DNA of 8,208 bases from Pseudomonas sp. (GTDB taxonomy: Bacteria; Pseudomonadota; Gammaproteobacteria; Pseudomonadales; Pseudomonadaceae). The stretch lies in the NCBI GenBank assembly GCA_026398835.1, contig JAPLSD010000456.1, forward strand, positions 1 through 8,208, read 5' to 3'. Shown one piece after another: positions 7,227-8,208 of this stretch. The notes under the pieces were generated by a model. The model had not been told where the DNA came from. It saw nothing but the letters and a program-made list of their open reading frames with translations, and did not search any database. Positions within the stretch are counted from its first letter, which is position 1. Each line of letters starts with the position of its first letter. The translations under genes and the position numbers were made by a program.

Positions 7227-8186
7227 TCAGGCCGCTTCGGTGCGCTGAACGCCCAGCAAACGCCCGACCTGATCCAGATCGGTTTCCCGGCGCATCGCCG
7301 TGAACAGCTCAACCGCTTCAGGGTAATTACGTGTCAGCATCGCCAGCCACTGCTTCAAACGGCCCGGCGCCGAACGTGGCGTCAGTTGTGCGACGGCTTG
7401 TGCCCAGAACTCCTGAAGCATCGGCTGCAGATCGGCCCAAGACATCTCGACAATCTCTTCACCAGCCCGCGCTGCCGCAATCTGCCGCGCCAGATCCGGA
7501 CGCGACACCAGACCGCGACCAAGCATGATGTCTTCGACACCGCTGATCTCGCGGCAGCGGCGCCAGTCTTCGACACTCCAGATATCGCCATTGGCAAACA
7601 CTGGCACTTTGACCACTTCCTGGACCCGTGGAATCCACTCCCAATGGGCTGGGGGCTTGTAGCCGTCAGTCTTGGTCCGTGCATGCACTACGATGTGTGC
7701 AGCCCCGCCCTCAGCCAGAGCCGTGGCACACACCAGTGCACCGTCCGGACTATCGAAGCCCAGGCGCATCTTGGCGGTAACCGGGATATGCGCAGGCACC
7801 GCGCGACGGACTTCGGCGACGATAGCGTTCAGCAGTTCCGGCTCTTTGAGCAGCACTGCCCCGCCGCGAGACTTGTTGACGGTCTTGGCCGGGCAGCCGA
7901 AGTTCAGGTCGATGACTTGCGAGCCCAACTCGCAGGCCAGTGCGGCGTTTTCCGCCAGGCATACGGGGTCGGAGCCGAGCAATTGCACGCGCAACGGCAC
8001 GCCGGAAGCGGTTTTCGCACCGTGGAGCAACTCAGGGGCCAGCTTGTGGAAATAAGCCGGGGTCAGCAGGCGATCGTTGATGCGGATGAATTCGGTCACG
8101 CACCAATCGATACCGCCGACCTGGGTCAACACGTCCCGCAGGATGTTGTCGACCAACCCCTCCATGGGCGCCAAAGCAATTTGCAT
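7227..8186 (-). CDS. dusC: tRNA-dihydrouridine(16) synthase DusC
   Basis: The 319-residue product is a flavin-dependent enzyme that reduces a uridine in the tRNA D-loop to dihydrouridine using NADPH; DusC of E. coli acts at position 16. The TIM-barrel Dus domain begins [20 protein letters not shown]. The catalytic cysteine is C98 in [18 protein letters not shown] (93-110). Other expected FMN or tRNA-contacting residues are Q68 (RVQLLG), K139 (VTAKMRLG), H168 (VVHARTK), N199-G200 (ANGDIW) and the LGRG loop (222-225). The C-terminal helical domain contains [10 protein letters not shown] (275-284), as in DusC. The DusC subfamily is favoured over DusA or DusB by the short N-terminus, [13 protein letters not shown] and overall resemblance to the E. 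coli protein. The ATG at 8186 was chosen because it matches the family N-terminus; a GTG at 8195 would add three residues. Neither has a clear Shine-Dalgarno sequence, and the promoter is off-window. The gene is convergent with the GGDEF-EAL gene. Confidence 0.95.
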   Translation of the reverse strand: MQIALAPMEGLVDNILRDVLTQVGGIDWCVTEFIRINDRLLTPAYFHKLAPELLHGAKTASGVPLRVQLLGSDPVCLAENAALACELGSQVIDLNFGCPAKTVNKSRGGAVLLKEPELLNAIVAEVRRAVPAHIPVTAKMRLGFDSPDGALVCATALAEGGAAHIVVHARTKTDGYKPPAHWEWIPRVQEVVKVPVFANGDIWSVEDWRRCREISGVEDIMLGRGLVSRPDLARQIAAARAGEEIVEMSWADLQPMLQEFWAQAVAQLTPRSAPGRLKQWLAMLTRNYPEAVELFTAMRRETDLDQVGRLLGVQRTEAA

Positions 8187-8208
8187 GGATAACACTCAAC
8201 GAAAAACG

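Overview
The window is typical chromosomal DNA of a Pseudomonas, most likely of the P. fluorescens group. This is inferred from the GC-rich codon use, the gene order leuC-leuD-methyltransferase (the order known from Pseudomonas, where leuB follows), the REP-like palindromes and the protein sequences. No transposase, phage gene, CRISPR array, tRNA or rRNA was seen.

Left part, minus strand, read from right to left: leuC (2741-1323) and leuD (1312-668) encode the large and small subunits of 3-isopropylmalate dehydratase, the second enzyme of leucine synthesis. They are 10 bases apart, and the leuC stop codon is part of the leuD ribosome binding site. A 170-base gap with an inverted pair of REP-like sequences follows. 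Then comes a class I SAM-dependent methyltransferase (497 to beyond base 1), cut by the window edge. By analogy with other pseudomonads, leuB should lie just beyond the left edge.

Middle: a divergent 147-base intergenic region (2742-2888) separates leuC from a LysR-type regulator on the plus strand (2889-3773). It holds a good sigma70-like promoter for leuC. The predicted leuC leader contains a strong 10-bp hairpin whose loop carries the AUG of a possible 15-residue leader peptide. The stop codon of that peptide overlaps the leuC start codon. This is the most interesting non-coding signal in the window.

Right part: a 1094-residue cytoplasmic c-di-GMP enzyme (3849-7133, plus) has five tandem PAS domains, then GGDEF and EAL domains. 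All the recognisable catalytic residues and the GGDEF inhibitory site are intact. The PAS array looks like the product of internal duplication. A symmetric Rho-independent terminator (7141-7171) separates this gene from the convergent dusC (8186-7227, minus), which encodes a tRNA-dihydrouridine synthase.

Functionally, the window combines a leucine operon with its divergently encoded candidate regulator, a multi-sensor c-di-GMP signalling protein and a tRNA modification enzyme. I found no convincing new multi-gene system. The items worth following up are the leuC leader, the methyltransferase inside the leucine operon and the PAS duplication.
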